Positions 35,283 to 44,309 of a stretch of DNA of 64,000 bases are shown piece after piece. Made by a program: the position numbers and the translations under genes. Position 1 is the first letter of the stretch. Every line of letters starts with the position of its first letter. Source of the stretch: Paraurantiacibacter namhicola. GTDB lineage: Bacteria > Pseudomonadota > Alphaproteobacteria > Sphingomonadales > Sphingomonadaceae. Under the pieces are notes generated by a model, which worked only from the letters and a program-made list of their open reading frames with translations, had not been told where the DNA came from and made no database searches. The DNA is taken from contig NZ_CP016545.1 in the NCBI RefSeq assembly GCF_001687545.1, positions 2,093,001 through 2,157,000 on the forward strand, given 5' to 3'.

Positions 35283-35851
35283 GGCGCGCTGCATTGCGCT
35301 GGTCGGTTCTGCTTGCGATCCCCCTCGCCCTTGCCTGCGGTCAGCCGCAGGCGGAGGGGGCCAGAGGTACGTCCACCGAATACGTGCCGGCGCGTCCGGA
35401 CGGGCCGGTGCTGGATGCGGCGGACATCCTGCCGCCCGAGGTCGAGGCGCAGCTTGATGATCGGCTCCGCGCTTGGTTCGATGAGACCGACAATGCCCTG
35501 GTCGTCGTCAGTGTGACCTCTCTGGAGAACCGAAGCATCGAAAAGTTTGCATTCGACACGTTCAACACGTGGGGGATCGGAGATTCGGAAACCGATCGCG
35601 GATTACTCCTACTAATCGCGCCGAATGAGCGGATGGTCAGGATCGAAGTCGGCTGTGGTTTCGAGAAAGTCATCACCAATGACATCGCCGCCGCCATCAT
35701 CGCGGACGACATCCTGCCCCATATGCGCAAGGGTGACCTTGCGGCGGGTACGCTTGGCGGCGTGAAAGCCCTCACAGCGACGACCGACGCGCGCATTTCG
35801 CTGGCGGGGATACCTTCGTCCCCGATCTGCAAGGAGGCCAAAGCGGCATGA
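35279..35851 (+). CDS. TPM domain lipoprotein
   Basis: A 190-residue protein with a lipoprotein-type signal (LLAIPLALAC) and one TPM (YgcG/TLP18.3) domain: VLDAADILPPEVEAQLDDRL, FNTWGIGDSETDRGLLLLIA and RIEVGCGFEKVITND. It lacks the membrane helix and glycine tail of the next gene and looks like a shortened paralogue. Start is TTG at 35279 in a TTGA overlap with lemA. The middle of the gene is less GC-rich than its neighbours, with codons such as TTA and CTA rare nearby. Confidence 0.82.
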   Translation: MRRAALRWSVLLAIPLALACGQPQAEGARGTSTEYVPARPDGPVLDAADILPPEVEAQLDDRLRAWFDETDNALVVVSVTSLENRSIEKFAFDTFNTWGIGDSETDRGLLLLIAPNERMVRIEVGCGFEKVITNDIAAAIIADDILPHMRKGDLAAGTLGGVKALTATTDARISLAGIPSSPICKEAKAA

Positions 35852-36672
35852 CTATCGTTTCCCGCCTTCTCGCTATCGCTGCGCTTGCCCTGCTGGCGTT
35901 GTCTGCGCCCGCTGCGGCGCAGGCGGACCTGCCGCCGCGGCCGGAGGGGCCGGTCTATGACGGGGCGGATCTGCTGGACGAGCAGACTGAGGCGCAGCTC
36001 ACGGCGCAGCTGAACGACCTGCCGGTCCAGACGGGCAACACGATCGTGGTCGCCACGGTGGAGAGCCTGGGCGGCGACAGTGTGGAACGCTACGCCACCA
36101 AGCTGTTCGAGACCTGGGGCATCGGGAATGACGAGCGCGATACCGGCGTGCTGCTGCTGGTCGCGCCGAATGAGCGCAAGGTGCGGATCGAGGTAGGCTA
36201 TGGCCTGCACCCGGTGGTGACGGATATCTGGTCGGCCCGCACGATCCGCGATGTCATCACCCCACGCTTCAAGCAGGGCGATTTGCAGGGCGGCATCGTG
36301 GCCGGCGTGGACGCGCTGGCGCAGCAGGTCAGCCTCGCCCCGGAAGACGCCGTGGCGCAGGCCCAGGCAGCCGAACTCGCCGAGCGGACGCGCAATGATG
36401 GCGGATCCATCGGCGGGGTCATCTTCTGGATCGTCCTGATCATCTTCTTCATCGCCATCTTTGGCGGTGGCGGCCGTGGGCGGCGTTATCGCCGCGGCGG
36501 TGTGGCTAGCGCTGTGGGCGAGGTTATCCTTTGGAGCGCGATTAACGCAGCCGCGAACAGTGGCGGCGGCGGTGGAGGCGGCGGCTGGTCCGGTGGCGGC
36601 GGTGGAGGCGGCGGTTTCGGCGGCTTCGGCGGCGGCATGTCCGGCGGCGGCGGTGCGAGCGGGGGCTGGTAA
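35848..36672 (+). CDS. TPM domain membrane protein with glycine-rich tail
   Basis: A 274-residue YgcG-type protein: signal peptide (ALALLALSAPAAAQA), periplasmic TPM domain (VYDGADLLDEQTEAQL, FETWGIGNDERDTGVLLLVA, RIEVGYGLHPVVTD), one membrane helix (VIFWIVLIIFFIAIFGGG) and a long glycine-rich tail. It overlaps the preceding TPM gene by ATGA and is closely related to it. This architecture is typical of TPM proteins paired with LemA. Confidence 0.92.
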   Translation: MTIVSRLLAIAALALLALSAPAAAQADLPPRPEGPVYDGADLLDEQTEAQLTAQLNDLPVQTGNTIVVATVESLGGDSVERYATKLFETWGIGNDERDTGVLLLVAPNERKVRIEVGYGLHPVVTDIWSARTIRDVITPRFKQGDLQGGIVAGVDALAQQVSLAPEDAVAQAQAAELAERTRNDGGSIGGVIFWIVLIIFFIAIFGGGGRGRRYRRGGVASAVGEVILWSAINAAANSGGGGGGGGWSGGGGGGGGFGGFGGGMSGGGGASGGW

Positions 36673-37346
36673 TGGGCTATCTGGGTGAAGCAGGTCATCG
36701 CACGGTCACCGAAGCGGTCGCGACCGCCGAAATGCAGACCGCGGGCGAGATCGTCACCGTCATCGCCGACCGTTCCGACGGGTATAGCGACATCGCGCTG
36801 GCGTGGGCCGCGCTCGCCTCCTTTGCCTCCATCACGCTGCTGGCGCTGTTCCCTGACCAGGCACTGGCGGCTTATGACAGGCTGAGCGGCGGCTGGGGTA
36901 CGTCCATCACGCCAGCCGCACATTTCGCCATTGCGGCGGGCGTGGGCATCACCGTCTTCCTGCTCGCATGGGCGATCCAGCTGCCCGATGCGGTGCGCTT
37001 TGCCCTAGTGCCCGGACGGGTGAAGACGGAGCGCGCGCTGGACCGGTCGATAGACTTGTTCAAGACGGCTGCCGAACGGCGCACGCATGGCCGGACCGGC
37101 ATCCTGATCTACCTCTCCATGCAGGAGCACCGCGCGGAAATCGTCGCGGACGAAGCCATCACCAGCAAGGTCGCGCCCGAAGTCTGGGGCGAGGCGATGG
37201 CCGCCATGCTGGCTGAGCTGAAGGCCGGGCGCATCGCGGAAGGCATGGTCGCCGCCGTGGAGCATGTAGGCGCCGTGCTGGCCGAGCATTTCCCGCGCGA
37301 GGAGGACGACCAGAACGAGCTTCCCGACCGGCTGATCGAATTGTGA
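36672..37346 (+). CDS. TPM domain membrane protein
   Basis: A 224-residue protein with two membrane helices (about residues 40-60 and 80-105) and a C-terminal TPM-like domain on the cytoplasmic side: TAAERRTHGRTGILIYLSM, EHRAEIVADEAI and AGRIAEGMVAAVEHVG. It starts at the base where the upstream TAA ends (TAATG). Third TPM gene in the lemA cluster; probably acts with its neighbours, role unknown. Confidence 0.85.
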   Translation: MGYLGEAGHRTVTEAVATAEMQTAGEIVTVIADRSDGYSDIALAWAALASFASITLLALFPDQALAAYDRLSGGWGTSITPAAHFAIAAGVGITVFLLAWAIQLPDAVRFALVPGRVKTERALDRSIDLFKTAAERRTHGRTGILIYLSMQEHRAEIVADEAITSKVAPEVWGEAMAAMLAELKAGRIAEGMVAAVEHVGAVLAEHFPREEDDQNELPDRLIEL

Positions 37347-37903
37347 CGGCGGACCGCGACGCGCCCGAGTGCGTGGAATGGCAGGGCAAATTCATCACCG
37401 CCAAGACTCGCGGGCGCTGGGAATATGTCAGCCGCGCGAACGGCATTCGCGCCGCAGTCATCCTGCCGGTGGATGCGGGCGAAGTGGTGTTGGTGGAGCA
37501 ATACCGCGTGCCGCTGGGCCGCCGCTGCCTGGAGCTGCCCGCCGGCCTGATCGGCGACCATGACGGCGGCGAGACCGACGATCCGATGGCGGCAGCGAAG
37601 CGCGAGCTCGAGGAGGAAACCGGCTACCGCGCGGCGCAGTGGCAGGATCTGGGCGAGTTCTATTCCAGCCCCGGCATGGTCAGCGAAAGCTTCACGCTTT
37701 TGCGCGCGACCGAACTCGAACAAGTCGGCCCCGGCGGCGGCGTGGAGGGTGAGGACATTACCGTCCACCGCGTGAAGCTGGCCGACATCCATGCGGAGAT
37801 CGCGCGCTTCCGCGAGGCGGGGCTGGCCATCGATGTAAAGCTGCTCCTGCTGCTGGGCAGCGGGATGCTGGGCGGGACCGACGCGGACGCCGGACCCGCC
37901 TGA
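37343..37903 (+). CDS. NUDIX hydrolase, ADP-ribose pyrophosphatase type
   Basis: A 186-residue NUDIX hydrolase. The Nudix box spans GETDDP through AKRELEEETGY, with the REUXEEXGU core intact, so it should be active on a nucleoside diphosphate derivative. VVLVEQYRVPLGRRCLELPAG before the box is the pattern of ADP-ribose/ADP-sugar pyrophosphatases. Start GTG at 37343 overlaps the TPM gene (GTGA). Convergent with the PhoD gene 4 bp away. Confidence 0.92.
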   Translation: MTADRDAPECVEWQGKFITAKTRGRWEYVSRANGIRAAVILPVDAGEVVLVEQYRVPLGRRCLELPAGLIGDHDGGETDDPMAAAKRELEEETGYRAAQWQDLGEFYSSPGMVSESFTLLRATELEQVGPGGGVEGEDITVHRVKLADIHAEIARFREAGLAIDVKLLLLLGSGMLGGTDADAGPA

Positions 37904-37907
37904 GCAA

Positions 37908-39092
37908 TCAGAAACTGACCGGCTGGGACAGGATCTCCGCCCCGTCCTCGCCCATCAGACGCATGGTGTAGGTCCGCCCGGCCCAGTCGATATCGACCAG
38001 CCCGAAATTGGCGTCCGCAATCATGGGCGTGCGGCGCAGCGGGTCCGGCTCGCGTTCGCCGATGTCCCCTTCCGCGAAGGGCAGGTTCATGGAGGAAGAG
38101 GTGAACTCCCACGCCGTCTCGTCGCTGCCGGGCAGCACCGCGCTGTACATGCCGGCCGAGTGCCGGTCGCCCGACAGCATCAGCAGGCCGCCACCGGCCC
38201 GCGCGCCCAGCATCTGCAGCAAACGTGCGCGCTGCAGCGGCATGTTGGCCCAGCTTTCGAACTGGTGCGCCTCGGTCAGAACCTGGATGCTGGAGACCAC
38301 GATACGCAGGTCCGCAGGCTCTGCCAGCTCGTCCGCCAGCCATGCCCATTGGACATCGCCCAGCATGTTCGCCGCAGGATCTGTGTTGGGCGCATAATTG
38401 CCGAGCGGTCGGCGCTCCTCGCTGCGGGGCAGCCGCACCAGATTCGTGCGGAAGAAACGCGTGTCCAGCATGATGACCTGCACCCGCTGGCCCGCTGGCC
38501 CCATCGTCACCGACTGATAGACACCGGGGCGCCCGCGAACCTCTGCCGGGGCGTTCCAGAACGTCTCGAACAGGGTTTCCGAAAACTCGCGGGCGTAGAA
38601 TTCGCCGCCGCTGTCGTTCGGGCCGTAATCGTGATCGTCCCACGTCGCCATCATCGGCGTGGTCGCACGGAAGGCGGCGAACTGCTGGTGCCCCGCCTGC
38701 TTGCGATAAGCGGCAATGAAGCTGGCGAGGTCCGGCCGGCCGTCCCAGCCACGGTCGCCATAGACATTGTCGCCGATGGGCATGAAGAATTGCGGGTTGG
38801 CCGCGCCCACGACGGACCAGATGTCCTGCGGGCCATCCTGCGTGTTGCAGCTGCCAAAGCCGAAGCGGGTGATGGCCTGCTCCATCGGCAGCGCGCGGCT
38901 CGGCCCGGCCTGCGGCAGGTCCAGCTCCGCGCGGAGATATTGGTAATACGGGCGCAGCGCCGCTTCCGACGTGGTCGGCAGCCCTGCCGCCTGCTGCACC
39001 GTGGTCGAATTGTCCGTGACCGAAACGCAAGCGGCGGCCCCCATGGAGAGGGCCGCCGCCATTGTGATCACTTTCGCGATCCGGATGCTCAT
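37908..39092 (-). CDS. phoD: PhoD-family alkaline phosphatase
   Basis: A 394-residue secreted phosphatase/phosphodiesterase of the PhoD family, predicted to free phosphate from organic phosphate esters. Metal-site motifs are FGFGSCNTQDG, IGDNVYGDRG, WDDHDYGPND and LSGDRHSAG. The N-terminus resembles a lipoprotein signal (lipobox AAAC at about residue 22). It starts 4 bp after the TonB-dependent receptor stop, so the two form an operon. A Pho box upstream of the receptor implies induction by phosphate starvation. Confidence 0.93.
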   Translation of the reverse strand: MSIRIAKVITMAAALSMGAAACVSVTDNSTTVQQAAGLPTTSEAALRPYYQYLRAELDLPQAGPSRALPMEQAITRFGFGSCNTQDGPQDIWSVVGAANPQFFMPIGDNVYGDRGWDGRPDLASFIAAYRKQAGHQQFAAFRATTPMMATWDDHDYGPNDSGGEFYAREFSETLFETFWNAPAEVRGRPGVYQSVTMGPAGQRVQVIMLDTRFFRTNLVRLPRSEERRPLGNYAPNTDPAANMLGDVQWAWLADELAEPADLRIVVSSIQVLTEAHQFESWANMPLQRARLLQMLGARAGGGLLMLSGDRHSAGMYSAVLPGSDETAWEFTSSSMNLPFAEGDIGEREPDPLRRTPMIADANFGLVDIDWAGRTYTMRLMGEDGAEILSQPVSF

Positions 39093-39096
39093 GCGC

Positions 39097-41634
39097 TTAG
39101 AAGCCCATGATCAGCGAGATGCTGCCGGCACGCGGAGCGCCGCGCTGTGCGAACGGCGTCTGCTCGTTGTCCAGGTTGCCGCCGAAGCCGCCGACATAAA
39201 CCTCGTCGAAGACGTTGGTCATGTTCAGCTGCACCGCGAAGTCGCCGCCCAGCGGGCTTTCACCCAGGTTCACGCGAACGTCGATGTCGACCAGCGTGTA
39301 GGACGGAGCAGTCGCGCCATAGACCTGGTTACCGCGGAACAGGACCGGGAGGTTCTGGTCGTTCACGTAACGCTTGCCCGTGTGCTTCGCCTGGATGCCG
39401 GCTTCCACCGGACCGAAGCGATACTGCAGGCGACCACCGAAGCTGTTGGTGGGTGCACCGGCTTCGCGCTTGCCAGCCGTCTGGAACACCGTGCCATCTG
39501 CCTGAAGGTCGTTCTTGATTTCGGATTCATTGAGCGAACCGAAAACATAGATCAGCGCATCAGGTGTCGGACGCCATGCGATGGAGGCATCGATGCCGTA
39601 CTTGTCGACCGGGCCAAGGTTGCGCTCAACGGTCAGGTCGAGGACCGGATCGTAAGCAAAAGCACGGCGGTTTTCGTACTTCGTGTACCACAGTGCGACC
39701 TGCGCCTGGATGGCACCGGTCTGGAAACGAACACCAGCGTCGAAGCTGTCGGTTGTTTCAGAGTCCGGCTGCGCATTTGCTTCCACGGGGAAGTACAGCG
39801 AGTCATACAGCGATTCCGTACCCGGGACCGAGAGGCCCTGGGCGTAGTTGCCGAACACGGAGAAGTCGCCAAACTCATAGGTCAGACCGACGTTAGGCAG
39901 GAACTTGCTGTACTTGTACGTACGCTGCTGCGGCGGGGCCGCACCGGTCACATCGTTGTTCGCCGGGTTGAAGGTGTACGGGTTGGCAGCTGCGAAGTCT
40001 GCCTGGCCAGCGGGTGCGACACAGCTGACGCTGGTTTCACCGCGGAATTCCGTGGTGAAGCAACGCTGGTCAAGTTCACGCTCGAAGAACGGCACACGGC
40101 CACCGACGAAAACGGTCAGGCCACCGAAACGACCACGATATTCGCCCGAGATCTGGTTCAGGATCGCGTAGGACTGACGATCGCGCTTGCCAACGGCATA
40201 GCCGGTGGAAGACAGGATCGGGTCGTTGATCGCGAACACGTCAGCCGGTTCACCGTTGGACAGGAGGTAACCCGTCGTACCCGTCTGGCGGTGATCTGCA
40301 TTGTCATGCGTGTAAGCAAGACGGAAGATGTTGTCCGGGTTCAGTTCGAAGATCAGGTTTGCGATGACACCGAAACGGTGCGTACGCGTCTGGCTCGGAT
40401 CGATACCTGCGATTTCATCGTCGAGATCGCCGTCACCGTTCAGGTCGCGGCCGTAGTAGTAGCCACCGTTGATGAAACCGGTGATCTGATTGCCGTTAGC
40501 CGTGAAGAACGTCTCGCGCAGATCGTCCACGCCGCCGCCATTGGCCTTCACGTACTGATAGCTCGGATCGACCGTCAGCGTCAGCTGGTCGGACAGCGTG
40601 AAACGGCTGGCGATACGAATGTTGCCCGTATTGGACGGATTGTACCGACGGTCGAATTCTGCGCCGCAACCATTGCGGTCGTCATAATCCACCGATGCGC
40701 CCGGCGAACCGCCAGCCTGGTCCGGACCGCCAAGAACGCGGCTGTCCACCGTGCAGGGGAAGTTGATGTTGTAGAAGCGGCCGGCACTGTCGGTCGGGAG
40801 GCTGGATATGCGATCCGAACCGAAGAAGTTGTTGCGGTTCTGGTTGTAGTGGCCGGAGATGGCGATGAAGTCGCCATTGTCGCCAAGGTCCTGCCAGACA
40901 CGCGCGTTGTACTGCTGCTTCGTGACCTTGCCGTAGTTGTTGAACGGGTTGTCATAACGAAGCAGGCTGGCGCTGACGAAGGCCTTCAGGCCGTTGCCGG
41001 TCAGGTCGCCCGTGTCGAACATCACGAAGCCACGCGTATAGGCGCGCGAGTTCGGCTTATCGCGAGCGAGGATGTCGCCGTAAGTCGCGGTGGCGACCAC
41101 GCCGATTTCATCGCCCGGCTCACGGGTACGGATGTTGATCGTGCCGCCGACTGCCGATGCGGTCGGGCTGTCGATGTCGGTCACGCCGAGGTTGACGTTG
41201 ACCTGCTCTAGCACTTCGGGGTCGACCTGCTGGTTGGTGTAAAGCGCATAGTTGCCCGAGTCGTTCAGCGGCAGGCCGTCCAGCGTCTGCGAGATACGGT
41301 CGGAGCTGAAGCCGCGGATGGTGAAGCTGCCGCCCGACGAACCCCAGGGGTCGTTGTTCTGGAAGCTGACGCCGGGAACCAGGTTCACGATGTCGTTCAC
41401 CGTCTGGCCAGGGCGCTGGCGACGGATGATCTCTTCGTTCAGGACCTGCTTGGCCTTGGGCGTGTCGGGAATTTCGACGCCGCCGACTGCGCGGTTGATC
41501 GTGCCGGTAACGATGATCTCGTTCTCGGTTTCGAATTCGATGGAACCCGTGGACTGCGCGGCAGCCGTGCTGGGCATGAGCGCGACGGCGGCAATGCCGG
41601 AAGCGCTGGTGACGAGAATTTGCTTAAGTTTCAT
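39097..41634 (-). CDS. TonB-dependent receptor, phosphate-regulated
   Basis: An 845-residue outer-membrane receptor. Signal peptide MKLKQILVTSASGIAAVAL to AAAQ, a short linker with EIIVTGTI (TonB box region), a plug domain (NDIVNLVPGVSFQN, FTIRGFSSDRISQTLDGLP, TASAVGGTINIRTREPG) and a full barrel ending in phenylalanine (SLIMGF). Its operon partner is a PhoD phosphatase and its promoter region has a Pho box, so the likely cargo is a phosphate-containing organic compound. The coding sequence uses slightly less GC-rich codons than its surroundings, common for highly expressed receptors. Confidence 0.94.
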   Translation of the reverse strand: MKLKQILVTSASGIAAVALMPSTAAAQSTGSIEFETENEIIVTGTINRAVGGVEIPDTPKAKQVLNEEIIRRQRPGQTVNDIVNLVPGVSFQNNDPWGSSGGSFTIRGFSSDRISQTLDGLPLNDSGNYALYTNQQVDPEVLEQVNVNLGVTDIDSPTASAVGGTINIRTREPGDEIGVVATATYGDILARDKPNSRAYTRGFVMFDTGDLTGNGLKAFVSASLLRYDNPFNNYGKVTKQQYNARVWQDLGDNGDFIAISGHYNQNRNNFFGSDRISSLPTDSAGRFYNINFPCTVDSRVLGGPDQAGGSPGASVDYDDRNGCGAEFDRRYNPSNTGNIRIASRFTLSDQLTLTVDPSYQYVKANGGGVDDLRETFFTANGNQITGFINGGYYYGRDLNGDGDLDDEIAGIDPSQTRTHRFGVIANLIFELNPDNIFRLAYTHDNADHRQTGTTGYLLSNGEPADVFAINDPILSSTGYAVGKRDRQSYAILNQISGEYRGRFGGLTVFVGGRVPFFERELDQRCFTTEFRGETSVSCVAPAGQADFAAANPYTFNPANNDVTGAAPPQQRTYKYSKFLPNVGLTYEFGDFSVFGNYAQGLSVPGTESLYDSLYFPVEANAQPDSETTDSFDAGVRFQTGAIQAQVALWYTKYENRRAFAYDPVLDLTVERNLGPVDKYGIDASIAWRPTPDALIYVFGSLNESEIKNDLQADGTVFQTAGKREAGAPTNSFGGRLQYRFGPVEAGIQAKHTGKRYVNDQNLPVLFRGNQVYGATAPSYTLVDIDVRVNLGESPLGGDFAVQLNMTNVFDEVYVGGFGGNLDNEQTPFAQRGAPRAGSISLIMGF

Positions 41635-41744
41635 CTGAGGTACGATCCCTTGTGATGAATGATCAGAGAGGAGAGGCGCAGGCCGGGACCCACTGGCTCG
41701 GCGCTTTCGCTACCCACGGTGCGTGACACAAGTGCGTTGAATCC

Positions 41745-41762
41745 ATGACAGTTTTGTGACTG
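41745..41762 (-). promoter_or_regulatory. Pho box
   Basis: On the minus strand the sequence is CAGTCACAAAACTGTCAT: two 7-base direct repeats (CAGTCAC and CTGTCAT) separated by four A residues. This is the layout of the PhoB box (CTGTCAT repeated every 11 bases), with 12 of 14 repeat positions matching. It lies 111 bp upstream of the receptor-PhoD operon start. The match in sequence, spacing, strand and gene content is good. Confidence 0.82.
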
Positions 41763-41894
41763 TGGAAAGGTTGCCCGCAGTAACCACTTGGGGTGGTCCG
41801 CAAACCCCTGCATTTCTTGCAGATTCCGCCCCCTGTTGCTGCAATGCAACATGGTGTGACATATTGCGTGGATGCGACGGACCGAGGCTGCGCC

Positions 41895-42824
41895 TCAGGC
41901 CAGATTGATCTCGCGCAGGCGCTGCAGCAGGAATTCGTGGCTGGAAATCGAATCGGGGTGATCGTCCGGATTATCCGGGTCGATGCAGCCGGGCAGCGTC
42001 TCGATCGTGAAGTCCGGCCGGAAGTGCAGGAAGAACGGCATGGAATAGCGTGCCCGGTACGCGGCCTCGCCATGCGGGTTCACAACGCGGTGCTTGGTGG
42101 AAACCAGCTTCGAATTGGTCAGCCGGTCCAGCATGTCGCCGATGTTGATGACCAGCGCGCCCTCCGGCACGTCCACGGCCTTCCACTCGCCGTCTGCGGT
42201 CAGCAGCTCCAGGCCCGCTTCTTCCGCACCCAGCAGCAGGGTAATGGTGTTGATATCGCCATGCGCCGCCGCCCGGATTGCGCCTTCGGCTTCCTTGCCC
42301 TCAAGCGGGGGGTAGCGCAGCAGGCGCATGACGGAATTGCCGTCCTTCACGGTGGGTGCGAACCAGTGCCGGTCCAGCCCCAGGTGCAGGGCGATGGCTT
42401 CCAATACGCGCAGGCCCGCTTCCTCGAAGGCTGCATAAAGCGCCTCGAAAGTCTCGCGGAAGCCGTCGACTTCGGATGGCCAGACATTGGGGGCCATGTA
42501 TTCGGCCAGCGGATGGTCGGCCGGCAGGTCGCGCCCGACGTGCCAGAATTCCTTCAGGTCGTGGACCTTGGCGTCCTTGGCCTTCTCCGTGCCGAAGGGC
42601 GTGTAGCCGCGCGCGCCGCCGCCGCCTTCGATCTTGTAGGCCCGCTTCACATCGTCCGGCAGCGCAAAGAACTGCTTGGAGAGTTCCTCGGCGCGGTCGA
42701 TCAACTCCTGCGGGATGCCATGGTCGCGGATGACGGCGAAACCGTATTCCTCGAAGCTACGGCCCAGTTCCGCGGAGACTTCTTCCAGCGGGCGGGCGAT
42801 CGAAACGGATGCGATATCGGACAT
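41895..42824 (-). CDS. Isopenicillin-N-synthase-like 2-oxoglutarate/Fe(II) oxygenase
   Basis: A 309-residue non-haem iron oxygenase of the isopenicillin N synthase family. Iron ligands are His188 and Asp190 (AAHGDINTITLL) and His245 (STKHRVVNP); RYSMPFF holds the RxS that binds 2-oxoglutarate. The N-terminal DIOX_N part includes GFAVIRDHGIP. It starts 9 bp after the nucleoside transporter stop and is co-transcribed with it, so its substrate may be a nucleoside or base; that is inference. A short hairpin overlaps its stop but has no T run. Confidence 0.92.
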   Translation of the reverse strand: MSDIASVSIARPLEEVSAELGRSFEEYGFAVIRDHGIPQELIDRAEELSKQFFALPDDVKRAYKIEGGGGARGYTPFGTEKAKDAKVHDLKEFWHVGRDLPADHPLAEYMAPNVWPSEVDGFRETFEALYAAFEEAGLRVLEAIALHLGLDRHWFAPTVKDGNSVMRLLRYPPLEGKEAEGAIRAAAHGDINTITLLLGAEEAGLELLTADGEWKAVDVPEGALVINIGDMLDRLTNSKLVSTKHRVVNPHGEAAYRARYSMPFFLHFRPDFTIETLPGCIDPDNPDDHPDSISSHEFLLQRLREINLA

Positions 42825-42833
42825 CTGGCTATC

Positions 42834-44162
42834 TTAGACTGACAGGAACAGGCCCGCCAGAGCAGCGGACATCAAATTGGCGAGCGAGCCAGCGGCCAGG
42901 GCGCGCAGGCCCAGCTTCGCGATGACGGGCCGCTGGTTGGGCGCGAGCCCGCCGGTGACCGCCATCTGGATGGCGATGGAGCTGAAATTGGCAAAGCCGC
43001 ACAGCGCGAATGTCACGATGGCGGTGGTCCGCTCGCTCAGCACGCCGGCCTCCATGGCGCCCAGCTCGATGAAGGCGACGAATTCGTTGAGCACGATCTT
43101 GGTGCCGAACAGGCCGCCTGCAACCTGCGCTTCCTGCCAGGGGATACCCAGCAGGACCATGACGGGCGCGAAGACGAAGCCGAGCAATTGCTGGAAGCTG
43201 ATGTCGGGATAGCCGAACCAGCCGCCCACGCCGCCGAGGATGCCGTTGGCCAGCGCCACCAGCGCCACGAACACCATGACCATGGCGCCCACGGCCACGG
43301 CCAGCTTCACGCCGGTCTGCGTGCCTTGTGCGGCGGCCTCGATCACGTTGGCGGGCTTGTGCCCTTCCTCGAAGGTCTCGGCCATCTGGACTTCGTGCGG
43401 CTTGCCGCCTTCGGTCAGGGCCGCAGGGCCTTCCGCGCTGATGCGCGCTTCGGGAAGCTCGATCTCGGCCAGTTCCGCCGCATCGCGTGCAAGATCGCTC
43501 TCGTCGTCCGGCATAATGATCTTGGCCATCAGGATGCCGCCCGGTGCGGACATGAAGGCGGCCGCCAGCAGGAAGGGTACGGCTTCGCTGCCGATGAAGC
43601 TGGCGTAAGCCGCCAGGATCGTGCCTGCCACACCGGCCATGCCCACGCTCATCAGCGTGAACAGGCGGCTGGGCGAAAGGCTGGCGAGATAGGGGCGCAC
43701 GACCAGCGGGCTTTCCGACTGGCCGACGAAGATATTGGCCGCGCTGCCCAGCGCCTCGACCTTGCTGATGCCGGTGATCCAGCCGATCGCGCCGCCCACC
43801 CAGCGAACCAGCCGCTGCATGATGCCCCAGTGATAGAGAATGGAGACGATCGCCGCGAAGAAGATGATCACCGGCAGCGCGGCAATCACGAAGGTGTTGG
43901 TGAAGGGATTGGCATCCATCGATCCGAAGATCGCCTCGATCCCGACCTTTGAATAATCGAGCAGCGCAATCACGCCGTCGGACAGGAACTGGATCGCCGA
44001 CACGCCCCATGGCGTGCGCAGGACCAGCAGCGCCATCACGGCCTGCAGCGCAAAGGCCGCGCCGACGACACGAAGCCGGATTCGCCTTTTTCCTGTCGAA
44101 AGCAGGAAGGCGATGAAGAGGATCGCTGCGATCCCGGCGAGAGGCAGAAGCTGCGCGGCCAT
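42834..44162 (-). CDS. Concentrative nucleoside transporter (NupC/CNT family)
   Basis: A 442-residue inner-membrane symporter importing nucleosides with H+ or Na+. Family motifs seen are NPFTNTFVIAALPVIIFFAA, GKVEAL-type ISKVEALGSAANIFVGQSES and the C-terminal GTKIVLNEFVAF and LCGFANFSSIAIQ. An insert of about 60 charged residues in the middle (DLARDAAELAEIELPEAR onward) is longer than in E. coli NupC, as in some alphaproteobacteria. Upstream partner of the oxygenase gene. Confidence 0.94.
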   Translation of the reverse strand: MAAQLLPLAGIAAILFIAFLLSTGKRRIRLRVVGAAFALQAVMALLVLRTPWGVSAIQFLSDGVIALLDYSKVGIEAIFGSMDANPFTNTFVIAALPVIIFFAAIVSILYHWGIMQRLVRWVGGAIGWITGISKVEALGSAANIFVGQSESPLVVRPYLASLSPSRLFTLMSVGMAGVAGTILAAYASFIGSEAVPFLLAAAFMSAPGGILMAKIIMPDDESDLARDAAELAEIELPEARISAEGPAALTEGGKPHEVQMAETFEEGHKPANVIEAAAQGTQTGVKLAVAVGAMVMVFVALVALANGILGGVGGWFGYPDISFQQLLGFVFAPVMVLLGIPWQEAQVAGGLFGTKIVLNEFVAFIELGAMEAGVLSERTTAIVTFALCGFANFSSIAIQMAVTGGLAPNQRPVIAKLGLRALAAGSLANLMSAALAGLFLSV

Positions 44163-44309
44163 TGGTTTCCCGAGTAACCTGTGTGGGGACTCGCCCTTTC
44201 GCCTAAAGCGCCCTGCCCGTCAAAGGCCAAAGACAGCTTGTCCATAAGTTGCGGATGGAATGGCGGGGGCGCTTTGCAATGCGCTGGCACCGCAATAAGG
44301 ATGCCGCGC

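Noticed and set aside
38971-41211. A 746-codon plus-strand frame across the TonB-dependent receptor
   Set aside because: Antisense shadow of a gene with intact signal peptide, plug and barrel.
41884-41896. GAGGC/GCCTC hairpin at the end of the oxygenase gene as terminator
   Set aside because: Only five base pairs, overlaps the stop codon and has no T run.
44163-44309. A preQ1 riboswitch upstream of the YhhQ-type transporter
   Set aside because: I could not find a convincing pseudoknot or conserved aptamer sequence in this stretch.
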